A DNA stretch of 45,325 bases from Streptomyces griseorubiginosus. Its GTDB lineage: Bacteria; Actinomycetota; Actinomycetes; Streptomycetales; Streptomycetaceae. The notes beneath the pieces are model-generated. The model did no database searches, had not been told where the DNA came from, and worked only from the letters and a program-made list of their open reading frames with translations. Shown here piece after piece: positions 26,845-35,188 of this stretch (the first letter of the stretch is position 1; the number at the start of each line of letters is the position of its first letter). The stretch lies in assembly GCF_017614965.1 (NCBI RefSeq), contig NZ_WVUG01000034.1, positions 1 to 45,325 of the forward strand. The letters run 5' to 3'. Position numbers and translations under genes: made by a program.

Positions 26845-26885
26845 CCGGCCCCGGAAGCGGGGCCGGATCCCGCACAAAACGGGAT
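26845..26885 (-). promoter_or_regulatory. Two adjacent stem-loops between tilS and hpt
   Basis: Reading the minus strand after the tilS stop, ATCCCG/CGGGAT (26885-26880 and 26872-26867) forms a 6-bp stem with a 7-nt T-rich loop. It is followed directly by CCGGCCCC/GGGGCCGG (26866-26859 and 26852-26845), an 8-bp stem with a 6-nt loop. Together they fill most of the 71-nt gap. They could be a terminator, attenuator or processing structure. Confidence 0.5.
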
Positions 26886-26890
26886 GAGGT

Positions 26891-27916
26891 TCAGCCTTGC
26901 CGAATCACCAGTCTGCCACCCTGGCGCTGGGCGACGACCTTGCCGGGGAGATTGATGGCTCCCTGGCCGCGCCAGCCGGTGATCAGCCGGTCGACTTCCT
27001 CGATGTGGCGGGCGAACAGCGACCCGGCCGGGGCGCCGGCCTCGATGGCCGCCTGGCGCAGGATGCGGCGGCGCACGGCGGGCGGCAGGGCGTAGAGCTT
27101 GGCGCACTCCAGCAGGCCCGCGCTGTCCCGCACGGCCGCCTCGGCCTGGCGGGCCCAGGCGTCGAGGGCGTCGGCGTCGTCGCGGGAGAGCTGCGCGGTA
27201 CGGGCGAGGGCCTCGACGACGCCCTTGCCGAGCGCCTTCTCCAGTGCGGGCAGGCCCTCGTGGCGCAGCCTCGAGCGGGTGTAGGCGGGGTCGGCGTTGT
27301 GCGGGTCGTCCCAGACGGGCAGCGACTGGACCATGCAGGCCTTGCGGGCGGTCTGCCGGTCGAGTTCGAGGAAGGGGCGGCGGTAACGGCCGCCGGCCCC
27401 CGAGACCGCGGCCATTCCGGACAGGGAGCGGATGCCGGAGCCGCGGGCTAGGCCCAGCAGAACGGTCTCGGCCTGGTCGTCGCGGGTGTGGCCGAGCAGG
27501 ATCGCGGTGGCGCCGTGGCGGGCTGCGGCAGCGTCGAGGGCGGCGTACCGGGCGTCGCGGGCGGCGGCTTCCGGGCCGCCTTCGCGGCCCACGGTCACGG
27601 CGACGGACTCGACCGGGTCCAGGCCCAACTCGCGCAGTCGCAGGGCGACTTCCTCGGCGCGCAGATCGGAGCCGGGCTGCAGTCCGTGGTCGACGGTGAC
27701 GCCGCCGCAGCGGATGCCGAGCTTGGGGGCCTCGAAGGCGAGGGCGGAGGCGAGCGCCATGGAGTCGGCGCCGCCGGAGCACGCCACGAGCACGAGCGGC
27801 GCGGGCGGGGGCTCGTGTGCGGTCCGCCCGGCGGGGGGCTGGTCGTCGTTGAGGATGTCGTGAAGGACGCGGCGGACCGCCAGGCGTATCGCCGCGACCG
27901 CAGGATGGGGACCCAT
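26891..27916 (-). CDS. tilS: tRNA(Ile)-lysidine synthase
   Basis: TilS modifies C34 of the CAU-anticodon tRNA-Ile to lysidine, changing both amino-acid and codon identity. The 341-aa protein has the PP-loop [13 protein letters not shown] (about residues 47-59), the VDHGLQPGS segment, [22 protein letters not shown], the family LSGMAAV and RPFLEL, and WDDPHN. The C-terminal part is shorter than in E. coli TilS, as usual for actinobacteria. ATG 27916 follows AAGGGAACCGGAC, a reasonable ribosome-binding site. It is followed by hpt and ftsH. Confidence 0.95.
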   Translation of the reverse strand: MGPHPAVAAIRLAVRRVLHDILNDDQPPAGRTAHEPPPAPLVLVACSGGADSMALASALAFEAPKLGIRCGGVTVDHGLQPGSDLRAEEVALRLRELGLDPVESVAVTVGREGGPEAAARDARYAALDAAAARHGATAILLGHTRDDQAETVLLGLARGSGIRSLSGMAAVSGAGGRYRRPFLELDRQTARKACMVQSLPVWDDPHNADPAYTRSRLRHEGLPALEKALGKGVVEALARTAQLSRDDADALDAWARQAEAAVRDSAGLLECAKLYALPPAVRRRILRQAAIEAGAPAGSLFARHIEEVDRLITGWRGQGAINLPGKVVAQRQGGRLVIRQG

Positions 27917-28109
27917 GTCCGGTTCCCTTCATGAAGTTTTCGGGGGGTGAGCCCGAGGTTCGGTCACTCAGAGTGTGTCGATGGTGACAGAACCGGGCCG
28001 TTCCCCGAGCATTGCACGCCTACCCATGGCTCACGGTCCCTCGGACGGGTGATTGGAGGGGCGTTCGCCTGCCGTCGGCCGGATCCGGTTCACGACGTCC
28101 CCACGGCGT

Positions 28110-29234
28110 TCACGACTCGCTCTTGCGGTGCACCCGCGCGACCCAGTCCGCCGGTTTGGCGATCTCCGACTTGGTCGGCAGGGTGTTCGGGGAGGTCCAC
28201 ACACGGTTGAAGCCGTCCATGCCGACCTGGTCGACAACGGCCCGCACGAACCGCTCGCCGTCCCGGTACTGCCTGAGTTTGGCGTCCAGGCCAAGCAGCT
28301 TGCGCAGCGCCATGTCCAGCCGGGAAGCACCCTTGGCCCGGCGCTGCTGGAACTTCTCGCGGATCTCGGCCACGCTCGGCACGACGTCGGGGCCCACTCC
28401 GTCCATCACGAAGTCGGCGTGCCCCTCGAGGAGGGACATCACGGCGGTGAGACGGCCGAGGATCTCGCGCTGGGCCGGGGTCTGCACGATCTCCACGAAG
28501 GAGCGTCCCCCGTCGTCCTCCTCGGCCTCGGGGCGCCCGCCCGCGAGGGACTGGGCGGCCTCCCGGATGCGCTCCAGGACGGTCATCGGGTCGACGTCGG
28601 TCTCCCCCAGGAAAGACTGGATTTCGCCCTCGAGGTGGTCGCGCAGCCAGGGCACCGCGCTGAACTGCGTGCGGTGCGTCTCCTCGTGCAGACAGACCCA
28701 GAGGCGGAAGTCGTGGGGCTGCACGTCGAGTTCGCGCTCCACGTGGACGATGTTGGGGGCGACGAGGAGCAGCCGGCCGCCGCCGTTCTCGCCGGCCGGC
28801 AGCTCGCGGGTGGCCGGGGCGAAGGTCTCGTACTGGCCGAGGACGCGGGAGGCCAGGAACGACAGCAGCATGCCCAGTTCGACGCCGGTGACCTTGCCGC
28901 CGACCGCGCCGAGGACCGCGCCGCCGGGGCTGCTGCCGCGCCGCTCCTGCATCTTCTCGAGCAGCGGTTTGAGGATCTCCCGGAAGCCTGCGACGTTGGC
29001 CCGGACCCAGCCGGGCCGGTCGACGACCAGGATCGGGGTGTCGTGGGTCTCCTCCGTGCCCATCCGGGTGAAGCCGCGGACGTGTTCCTCCGAGGCCTTG
29101 GCATGCCGGCGCAGTTCCGCGACGACCTCTCGGGCCTCGTCGCGGCTCACGTCGGGGCCCGGCCGCACGAGCCGGGTCGCGGTCGCGACCGCGAGATTCC
29201 AGTCGACCATCTCGGCACCACCGATGCTCGTCAT
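28110..29234 (-). CDS. DUF2342 zinc-dependent metalloprotease-like protein
   Basis: This 374-aa actinobacterial protein belongs to the DUF2342 zincin-like family, often annotated as coenzyme F420 biosynthesis-associated. The HEETHRTQF motif (an HExxH variant, about residue 195) and a downstream EGHADFVMDGVG segment supply plausible zinc ligands. No other F420 gene is near, so that label is weak. TACGGT ends 6 nt before the ATG at 29234, which suggests a leaderless mRNA. It sits between dacB and tilS on the same strand. True peptidase activity is not established. Confidence 0.82.
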   Translation of the reverse strand: MTSIGGAEMVDWNLAVATATRLVRPGPDVSRDEAREVVAELRRHAKASEEHVRGFTRMGTEETHDTPILVVDRPGWVRANVAGFREILKPLLEKMQERRGSSPGGAVLGAVGGKVTGVELGMLLSFLASRVLGQYETFAPATRELPAGENGGGRLLLVAPNIVHVERELDVQPHDFRLWVCLHEETHRTQFSAVPWLRDHLEGEIQSFLGETDVDPMTVLERIREAAQSLAGGRPEAEEDDGGRSFVEIVQTPAQREILGRLTAVMSLLEGHADFVMDGVGPDVVPSVAEIREKFQQRRAKGASRLDMALRKLLGLDAKLRQYRDGERFVRAVVDQVGMDGFNRVWTSPNTLPTKSEIAKPADWVARVHRKSES

Positions 29235-29240
29235 GTGTCA

Positions 29241-29246
29241 ACCGTA
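29241..29246 (-). promoter_or_regulatory. Candidate -10 box of the DUF2342 gene (leaderless)
   Basis: On the minus strand TACGGT is followed by TGACAC and then the start ATG. The 12 bases up to and including the start (GGTTGACACATG) are identical to those at the HTH-Clp_N gene, where they are part of a palindrome. Here only the half-site is present. Confidence 0.4.
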
Positions 29247-29310
29247 CGTGAGCGTTCCCGCTTGGGGCAGGGCGCGGAGGCCCGCGGCACCTGGTCCGGC
29301 GCCGCAGGGG

Positions 29311-30948
29311 TCAGCGGCAGCCGCAGGCCGCCAGGGCCGTCGCGGTGCGGTCCAGCGCCGACTGGGCCGCATCCTTGCTTGTCGTGTCGGACGCGAGGAA
29401 GGCGAAGGCGAGCAGCCGGCCGTCCTGGTCGACCACGGTGCCGGCCAGGGTGTTCACCCCGCTCAGGGTGCCGGTCTTGGCCCGTACGACCCCTGCCGCG
29501 CCGCCCGTGTAGCGGCTGGCCAGAGTGCCGGTGAAGCCCGCCACGGGCAGGCCCGTGAGGACGGGGCGGAGTTCGGGGTGGTCCGGGGCTCCGGCCTTGA
29601 CCAGCAGGGCCGTCAGAAGGCCGGCCGTCAGCCTGTCGGCCCGGTTCAGGCCGCTGCCGTCATGGAACTGCGCGCCCTTCACGGGCAGTTGGAGTCTCCT
29701 CAGCTGGGCGGCGATCGCCGCGGCGCCGCCGTCGAAGCTCGCCGGCTTCCCCGTCGCCACCGCCGTCTGGCGGGCCAGCGCCTCCGCGATGTCGTTGTCG
29801 GAGTTGGTCAGCATGCGCTCGACCAGGTCGGCGAGCGGGGGTGAGGAGACGGAGGCCAGCGTCCTGGCGCGGGCCGTCGCCCTGGACGGGCCCGGGGGCG
29901 TCGTCCGGATGCCGTCCGCGGCCAGGAAGCCCGCGAACCTCGTCGTCGCAACGGCGGCCGGGTCCGCCACCCGGATCGCGGTTCCGCTGGTGGAGTCGTC
30001 CGTGCGCCCCTCGTCGGCCATCAGGGCGCTGACCGGCGCGAGGTTGTCGTTGTCGGCGCCGATGGGATGCACCGCGGGACCGGTGTAGAGGGTGGTGTCG
30101 TAGGAGAGCGTGACCCGGTCGATGCCGCGCTTCTTCAGGGCCGTCGCCGTCCTGTCGGCCAGGTCGCGCAGGCTCGCCCAGCCGTCGGCCTCCTTGCGGG
30201 CCGTCAGCGTCGGGTCGCCGCCGCCGACGAGGACGAGTTCCCTGGTGTCCGGTTCCAGGGCGGTGCGCGTGGTGAGGCGGTGGTCGGCGCCCATCGCCGA
30301 CAGCGCGGCGACCGCGGTGGCGATCTTCGTCGTGGAGGCGGGCGTGAGGGGGGCGTCGGCGCCGGTGCCGTACAGGCGCTTGCCGGTGGTCACGTCGACG
30401 ACCGCGGCGGCGCGGTGGGCGCCGAGGGCCGCGTCGCCCAGGAGCGGGGCGAGGACGTCGCTGAGCGCCGGTCCGACCGGGGCGGACCTCACCGCGTTCG
30501 CGGAGCCGCCGAGGCCGACCAGGACCGAGGCGGCGCTCGGCGCGGGCCGGGGCGCCCTGGCCTTGTCGGACGTATCGGATGTACGGCCGTGATCTGCGCC
30601 ACCCGCGCGTTCCAGGGCAACCGCCCGGTCCGCCTCGGCCGTACGCTGACCGGTGGAGTCCCAGGGACCGGCCGCGGTCACCACGGTGACGGCCAGCGCC
30701 ACACCGGCGGTGGCGGCACCCGCGGTGTACTGCCAGGTCCCGGTGGTCTTCGGCCTCGCCGACAGCACCCGCGCGAGCCGCGGTCGCGCGGCCGCCGCGG
30801 CCCGTTCGAGGCGGGGACGCGCGGCGTTCGCGGCTCGTTCGAGCTGTGGGCGTACGGTCCCGGCGGCCCGTGCCAGACGCGGTCGTACGGCGTTCGCGGC
30901 CCGCACCACGTGCGGTCTCGCGGCTCGCCAAGGCCTCAGTTCAGGCAC
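29311..30948 (-). CDS. dacB: D-alanyl-D-alanine carboxypeptidase/endopeptidase (PBP4 family)
   Basis: This protein of about 545 aa is a membrane-anchored class C penicillin-binding protein that trims or cuts peptidoglycan stem peptides. The catalytic SxxK is ASTTK (about 205), the second motif NSDND (about 385) and the third KTGT (about 495). One transmembrane segment (about 72-95) anchors it. The cytoplasmic N-terminus holds five 11-residue repeats starting RP (residues 11-64), each of the form RPxLxRAAxAx. GTG 30948 is preferred because AGGGG is 9 nt upstream; GTG 30954 is also possible. It is divergent from ppa. Confidence 0.9.
   Translation of the reverse strand: MPELRPWRAARPHVVRAANAVRPRLARAAGTVRPQLERAANAARPRLERAAAAARPRLARVLSARPKTTGTWQYTAGAATAGVALAVTVVTAAGPWDSTGQRTAEADRAVALERAGGADHGRTSDTSDKARAPRPAPSAASVLVGLGGSANAVRSAPVGPALSDVLAPLLGDAALGAHRAAAVVDVTTGKRLYGTGADAPLTPASTTKIATAVAALSAMGADHRLTTRTALEPDTRELVLVGGGDPTLTARKEADGWASLRDLADRTATALKKRGIDRVTLSYDTTLYTGPAVHPIGADNDNLAPVSALMADEGRTDDSTSGTAIRVADPAAVATTRFAGFLAADGIRTTPPGPSRATARARTLASVSSPPLADLVERMLTNSDNDIAEALARQTAVATGKPASFDGGAAAIAAQLRRLQLPVKGAQFHDGSGLNRADRLTAGLLTALLVKAGAPDHPELRPVLTGLPVAGFTGTLASRYTGGAAGVVRAKTGTLSGVNTLAGTVVDQDGRLLAFAFLASDTTSKDAAQSALDRTATALAACGCR
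30757..30918 (-). repeat. Five 33-bp units encoding RPxLxRAAxAx in dacB
   Basis: Residues 11-64 of the PBP4-like protein comprise five consecutive units starting RPHVVRAA, RPRLARAA, RPQLERAA, RPRLERAA and RPRLARVL. The period is 11 residues (33 bp), the last being one residue shorter. An 11-residue period fits a positively charged coiled helix. The DNA copies are diverged, so it is not a recent slippage product. Confidence 0.75.
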
Positions 30949-31020
30949 GACCACCAGCCCCTTTCGCGATCACACACGTGCGTGAGGGACACTTAACCAC
31001 CAGAACTATGTGTTGATCAT

Positions 31021-31525
31021 GGAGGAGCCACCGGTGGAGTTCGACGTCACGATCGAGATCCCGAAGGGTTCGCGGAACAAGTACGAGGTGGACCACGAGA
31101 CCGGTCGGATCCGCCTGGACCGTCGACTCTTCACCTCGACCGCCTACCCGACCGACTACGGCTTCGTCGAGAACACCCTCGGCGAGGACGGCGACCCGCT
31201 GGACGCGCTGGTCATCCTGGACGAGCCGACCTTCCCGGGCTGTCTGATCCGCTGCCGCGCGATCGGCATGTTCCGCATGACGGACGAGGCGGGCGGTGAC
31301 GACAAGCTGCTGTGCGTCCCGTCGACGGACCCGCGCGTGGAGCACCTGCGTGACATCCACCACGTCTCGGAGTTCGACCGTCTGGAGATCCAGCACTTCT
31401 TCGAGGTCTACAAGGACCTGGAGCCCGGCAAGTCCGTCGAGGGCGCCAACTGGGTCGGCCGCACGGACGCCGAGGCCGAGATCGAGCGCTCCTACAAGCG
31501 GTTCAAGGAGCAGGGCGGCCACTGA
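31021..31525 (+). CDS. ppa: Inorganic pyrophosphatase (with ribosome-binding site)
   Basis: This cytosolic family I enzyme hydrolyses pyrophosphate and drives biosynthesis. The CDS proper starts at GTG 31034, and the preceding GGAGGAG (31021-31027) is a perfect Shine-Dalgarno sequence at 6-nt spacing. The 163-aa product has [34 protein letters not shown], the DGDPLDALV signature with metal-binding Asp residues, and [14 protein letters not shown]. The upstream in-frame ATG at 31019 reads through the ribosome-binding site and is unlikely. A strong hairpin terminator follows. The divergent dacB starts 85 bp away. Confidence 0.95.
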
Positions 31526-31540
31526 GCCCGGAACTCGTGT

Positions 31541-31574
31541 GAAGGGGCCGTACGCATGCGCGTGCGGCCCCTTC
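31541..31574 (+). terminator. Long hairpin terminator after ppa
   Basis: A 15-bp stem (31541-31555 with 31560-31574, one T-G pair) closes the 4-nt loop ATGC, 15 nt after the ppa stop. The core arms are GAAGGGGCCG and CGGCCCCTTC. It is the strongest terminator-like structure in the window. Confidence 0.85.
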
Positions 31575-31632
31575 GTGTGCCTGTGCGCATACTGAGGGTG
31601 GCAGGAGGTGTCGTACAGGGAGCGTTGCGCAC

Positions 31633-33294
31633 GTGACGGAAGCGGAGTACCGCAAACCGCAGTCGGACGAGGCGAGGGGCACGTTCGATCCCGAGATCAC
31701 ATCGGAGTTCGCCCTTCCGGCCGGGCTCGCGGCCCCCAGAGCGGTCGCCGAGCCGGAGACCACGTCGGAGTTCGCCGTCCCGGACGGGCTGGACGTGCCG
31801 CAGCCGCCGAACGCCGAGTCCGAGGGCTCCGCGTTCAGCGCGCCGCGCACCTACAGCAGCAGGCAGGCGCCGGCCGCGTTCACCCCGGCGACCGGCATCC
31901 CCGTCGTCAGTCTCACCAAGGACGTGCCCTGGCAGGACCGCATGCGCACCATGCTGCGGATGCCGGTGGCCGAGCGGCCCGCGCCGGAGCCCGGTCCGAA
32001 GGCGGAGGAGGGCGGTCCCGCCGTCCCGCGCGTGCTCGACCTGACGCTGCGCATCGGGGAGCTGCTGCTGGCCGGCGGTGAGGGCGCGGAGGACGTGGAG
32101 GCCGCGATGTTCGCGGTGTGCCGGTCCTACGGCCTGGACCGCTGCGAGCCGAACGTCACCTTCACGCTGCTGTCGATCTCCTACCAGCCCTCGCTGGTGG
32201 AGGACCCGGTGACGGCCTCGCGGACCGTGCGGCGGCGGGCGACGGACTACACGCGGCTGGCGGCCGTCTTCCGGCTCGTGGACGACCTCAGCGACCCGGA
32301 GACCACCATCTCCCTGGAGGAGGCCTACCGGCGGCTCGCGGAGATACGGCGCAACCGGCACCCGTATCCGACCTGGGTGCTGACCGGGGCGAGCGGGCTG
32401 CTCGCCGGGGCCGCCTCCGTGCTCGTCGGCGGTGATCTGGTCGTGTTCGTCGCGGCCATGGTGGGCGCGATGTTCGGCGACCGGCTGGCCTGGCTGTGCG
32501 CGGGGCGCGGGCTGCCGGAGTTCTACCAGTTCACGGTGGCCGCGATGCCGCCGGCGGCGATCGGGGTCGCGCTGACCGTGGCCCATGTGGACGTGAAGGC
32601 GTCCGCGGTCATCACCGGTGGGCTGTTCGCGCTGCTTCCCGGGCGGGCGCTGGTGGCGGGCGTGCAGGACGGGCTGACCGGCTTCTACATCACCGCCTCC
32701 GCACGGCTGCTGGAGGTCATCTACCTGTTCGTCGGGATCGTCACCGGGGTGCTGGTCGTCCTGTACTTCGGGGTGAACCTCGGCGCCAAGCTGAACCCGG
32801 ATGCGGCCCTGCAGATCGCCGAGCGGCCGCTGTGGCAGATCGCCGCCTCGATGCTGCTGTCGCTGACGTTCGCCGTGCTGTTGCAGCAGGAGCGCTCGAC
32901 CGTGCTGTGGGTGACGCTCAACGGCGGCGTGGCGTGGTGCGTGTACGGCGCGCTGCACTACCCCGGCGGGCTGTCGCCGGTCGCCTCCACGGCCGTCGCC
33001 GCCGGGCTCGTGGGGCTGTTCGGGCAGCTGCTGTCCCGGTACCGGTTCGCTTCCGCGCTGCCGTACACGACGGCGGCGATCGGGCCCCTGCTGCCGGGTT
33101 CGTCGACGTACTTCGGGCTGCTGTCGATCGCCCAGAACAACGTCGACAAGGGGCTGGTGTCGCTGGCCACGGCCGCGTCGCTCGCCATGGCCATCGCGAT
33201 CGGGGTCAACCTGGGATCGGAGATCTCACGGCTGTTCCTGCGGATCGGCTCGGCCGAGAAGCGCCGGGCCGCCAAGCGGACGCGGGGCTTCTAG
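31633..33294 (+). CDS. ThrE-like threonine/serine exporter family membrane protein
   Basis: This 553-aa protein has a hydrophilic N-terminal 130 residues followed by the ThrE domain. That includes a cytosolic part, VLDLTLRIGELLLAGGEGAEDVEAAMFAVCRSYGL, and about ten transmembrane segments from residue 240 to the end. In Corynebacterium ThrE exports threonine and serine; substrate specificity here is inferred only. Two near-repeat phrases, ITSEFALPAGL and TTSEFAVPDGL, occur in the N-terminal region. It starts at GTG 31633 with GGGAG 13 nt upstream, somewhat far. It stands alone and converges on the DedA gene. Confidence 0.85.
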   Translation: MTEAEYRKPQSDEARGTFDPEITSEFALPAGLAAPRAVAEPETTSEFAVPDGLDVPQPPNAESEGSAFSAPRTYSSRQAPAAFTPATGIPVVSLTKDVPWQDRMRTMLRMPVAERPAPEPGPKAEEGGPAVPRVLDLTLRIGELLLAGGEGAEDVEAAMFAVCRSYGLDRCEPNVTFTLLSISYQPSLVEDPVTASRTVRRRATDYTRLAAVFRLVDDLSDPETTISLEEAYRRLAEIRRNRHPYPTWVLTGASGLLAGAASVLVGGDLVVFVAAMVGAMFGDRLAWLCAGRGLPEFYQFTVAAMPPAAIGVALTVAHVDVKASAVITGGLFALLPGRALVAGVQDGLTGFYITASARLLEVIYLFVGIVTGVLVVLYFGVNLGAKLNPDAALQIAERPLWQIAASMLLSLTFAVLLQQERSTVLWVTLNGGVAWCVYGALHYPGGLSPVASTAVAAGLVGLFGQLLSRYRFASALPYTTAAIGPLLPGSSTYFGLLSIAQNNVDKGLVSLATAASLAMAIAIGVNLGSEISRLFLRIGSAEKRRAAKRTRGF

Positions 33295-33319
33295 TCGCCC
33301 AAGGTTGGACACGCGGTTC

Positions 33320-34228
33320 CTAGTAGCCCTGGTTGTAGGGGTACTGGCCGTTCTGCCCGGCGCCGTACGGCTGCTGGGGCTGCTCGCCACCGTACGGCTG
33401 CTGCGGCGGGTACGTCTGCTGGGGGTACTGCGGGGCGTACTGCTGCTGGTTCGGGTCGTAGGGCTGCCGGCTCGGGTCGTACGGCTGCTGATACGGCTGG
33501 TCCGCCGGCGGGATGCGGCGCAGCTGGGTCGTCGAGTCGTCCATGACCACCGGGAAGGGCTGGGTCTGCTCCTGGACGGGCTCGGCTGCGGCGGGCTCGG
33601 GGTTGTTCTTCGCCTTCGAGCGGGCGCGCAGGAACTCGATGGCGATCGGGACCACCGAGACGAGGACGATCAGGATGAGGATCGCCTCGATGTTGTTCCT
33701 GACGAAGTCGATCTTGCCGAGCCAGGAGCCGAGCAGGGTGACGCCGGCGCCCCACAGGACGCCGCCGATCACGTTGAAGACCACGAAGGAGCGGTACTTC
33801 ATGCCGCTGACACCGGCGATGATCGGCGTGAAGGTACGCACCACGGGCACGAAGCGGGCCAGGACCAGGGACTTCGGGCCGTACTTCTCGAAGAACTCGT
33901 GCGCCTTGACCACGTTCTCCTGCTTGAAGAGACGGGAGTCGGGGCGGTTGAAGAGCGAGGGGCCGACCTTCTTGCCGAACATGTAGCCCGCCTGGTCGCC
34001 CAGGACCGCGGCGACGCAGATCAGGGCGATCGCTCCCCACAGCGGGAAGTTCAGCTGATCGGTGGTGATCAGCAGGCCCGTGGTGAACAGGAGCGAGTCG
34101 CCCGGCAGGAAGAAGCCGATGAGCAGGCCCGACTCCGCGAAGACGATCAGGAGCAGACCCCAGATGCCGAACGTGTCGAGAAGGTAGTTCGGATCGAGCC
34201 AGCTCGGGCCGAGGGCAAGCGTCGTCAC
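33320..34228 (-). CDS. DedA family membrane protein with Gln/Pro/Tyr-rich tail
   Basis: The first 215 residues of this 302-aa protein form a DedA/SNARE-associated domain with FAESGLLIGFFLPGDSLLF, GDQAGYMFGKKVG and LARFVPVVRTFTPIIAGVSGM. The family includes lipid scramblase/undecaprenyl-phosphate flippase-like transporters. The last 70 residues form a disordered tail made of QPYDP, QPY and PQQ units ending YPYNQGY. Such tails are uncommon in the family. GTG 34228 follows AGGAACC. It converges on the ThrE-like gene and diverges from the YbjQ-like gene. Cargo is unknown. Confidence 0.9.
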   Translation of the reverse strand: MTTLALGPSWLDPNYLLDTFGIWGLLLIVFAESGLLIGFFLPGDSLLFTTGLLITTDQLNFPLWGAIALICVAAVLGDQAGYMFGKKVGPSLFNRPDSRLFKQENVVKAHEFFEKYGPKSLVLARFVPVVRTFTPIIAGVSGMKYRSFVVFNVIGGVLWGAGVTLLGSWLGKIDFVRNNIEAILILIVLVSVVPIAIEFLRARSKAKNNPEPAAAEPVQEQTQPFPVVMDDSTTQLRRIPPADQPYQQPYDPSRQPYDPNQQQYAPQYPQQTYPPQQPYGGEQPQQPYGAGQNGQYPYNQGY

Positions 34229-34369
34229 GGTTCCTGGCTCCCTGAGGGGTGGGGGAAGGTTCGGCGTCCTTCTACGGGCGCACAAAGCTATCAACGCAAG
34301 GTGTCCGCCCCAGGTTCCACCGGTGTCTCCAGGATGCACTGTGCGCCTCCTGGGACAAAGCTGAGAGTC

Positions 34370-34735
34370 ATGGGCATCGAAGAGTACGGCGGCGGCCAGG
34401 GGCCCCAGCCGGATGTGTTGGTCGTCACGACGAACGACGTTCCCGGGTACCGGGTGCAGCAGGTCCTCGGTGAGGTGTTCGGCCTCACCGTGCGGTCCCG
34501 GCACCTCGGCAGCCAGATCGGGGCCGGGCTGAAGTCGATGATCGGCGGTGAGCTCAGGGGCCTCACCAAGACGCTGGTGCAGACCCGGAACCAGGCCATG
34601 GAGCGGCTGGTGGAGCAGGCACGCGCGCGTGGGGCGAACGGGGTGCTGATGTTCCGCTTCGACGTGACCGAGGCGGCCGACGTCGGCACCGAGGTGTGCG
34701 CCTACGGGACCGCGGTCGTCCTGGCCCGGGAGTGA
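34370..34735 (+). CDS. YbjQ/UPF0145 family protein
   Basis: This 121-aa protein matches the small YbjQ family of putative heavy-metal-binding fold proteins that assemble as pentamers: VLVVTTNDVPGYRVQQVLGEVFGLTVRSRHLG, KTLVQTRNQAMERLVEQARARGANGVLMFRFDV and EVCAYGTAVVL. Metal binding has not been shown for most members. ATG 34370 is preceded by CTGAGAGTC, a weak ribosome-binding site. It is convergent with tipA (18-bp gap). Confidence 0.85.
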   Translation: MGIEEYGGGQGPQPDVLVVTTNDVPGYRVQQVLGEVFGLTVRSRHLGSQIGAGLKSMIGGELRGLTKTLVQTRNQAMERLVEQARARGANGVLMFRFDVTEAADVGTEVCAYGTAVVLARE

Positions 34736-34753
34736 GCCCCCGGGCCGGGACCG

Positions 34754-35188
34754 TCACGCGGCGTGGCGGGCCGCGTTGGCGTGGATCGCGTCCCGGAGGT
34801 GCTCGGCGAGGCCGGGGTGCATGGCGTCGTAGAACGCCTTGAAGCGCTCGTCGGAGACGTACATGTCGGCCAGACAGCCGTGCATCTCGTAGCCGCACCC
34901 GTAGTACCACCGGTGGATGTGCAGGCGGTGTTCCTCCGCGAGGTCCATCGCCGCCTCGGCGGTCGGCGGCTCACCGGCGGACACCAGGGCCGCGTAGCGC
35001 GTGCTCCAGTCGTCCGCCTCGGCTTTCAGCCGTTTCCAGTCCGCCTTGGTGTAGCCGGCGGCCCGGCGCTGTGACTCGGCGTACGCCTCGGTGCCGCCCC
35101 AGCGGCGCTCGGCCTCCTCGGCGTACTGCTCGGGGTCCTTGTCCCCGAAGACCTCGAAGCGTTCCTCCGGGGTGAGGTTGATGCCCAT
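34754..35188 (-). CDS. tipA: TipAS, the internal-start product of tipA
   Basis: ATG at codon 110 of tipA (35188) is preceded by GGAGG (35201-35197) at 8-nt spacing, an excellent internal ribosome-binding site. The product would be 144 aa, starting MGINLTPEERF, the same position and sequence type as in S. lividans, where TipAS is made in excess and sequesters the drug. It has the full ligand-binding domain and no DNA-binding domain. Confidence 0.8.
   Translation of the reverse strand: MGINLTPEERFEVFGDKDPEQYAEEAERRWGGTEAYAESQRRAAGYTKADWKRLKAEADDWSTRYAALVSAGEPPTAEAAMDLAEEHRLHIHRWYYGCGYEMHGCLADMYVSDERFKAFYDAMHPGLAEHLRDAIHANAARHAA

Noticed and set aside
26845..26885. Purine riboswitch upstream of hpt
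   Set aside because: There are only two simple adjacent hairpins, and no three-way junction or conserved riboswitch core.
28110..29234. Assignment of the DUF2342 gene to F420 biosynthesis
   Set aside because: No cof/fbi gene is nearby; the label comes from database names for the family, not from the sequence.
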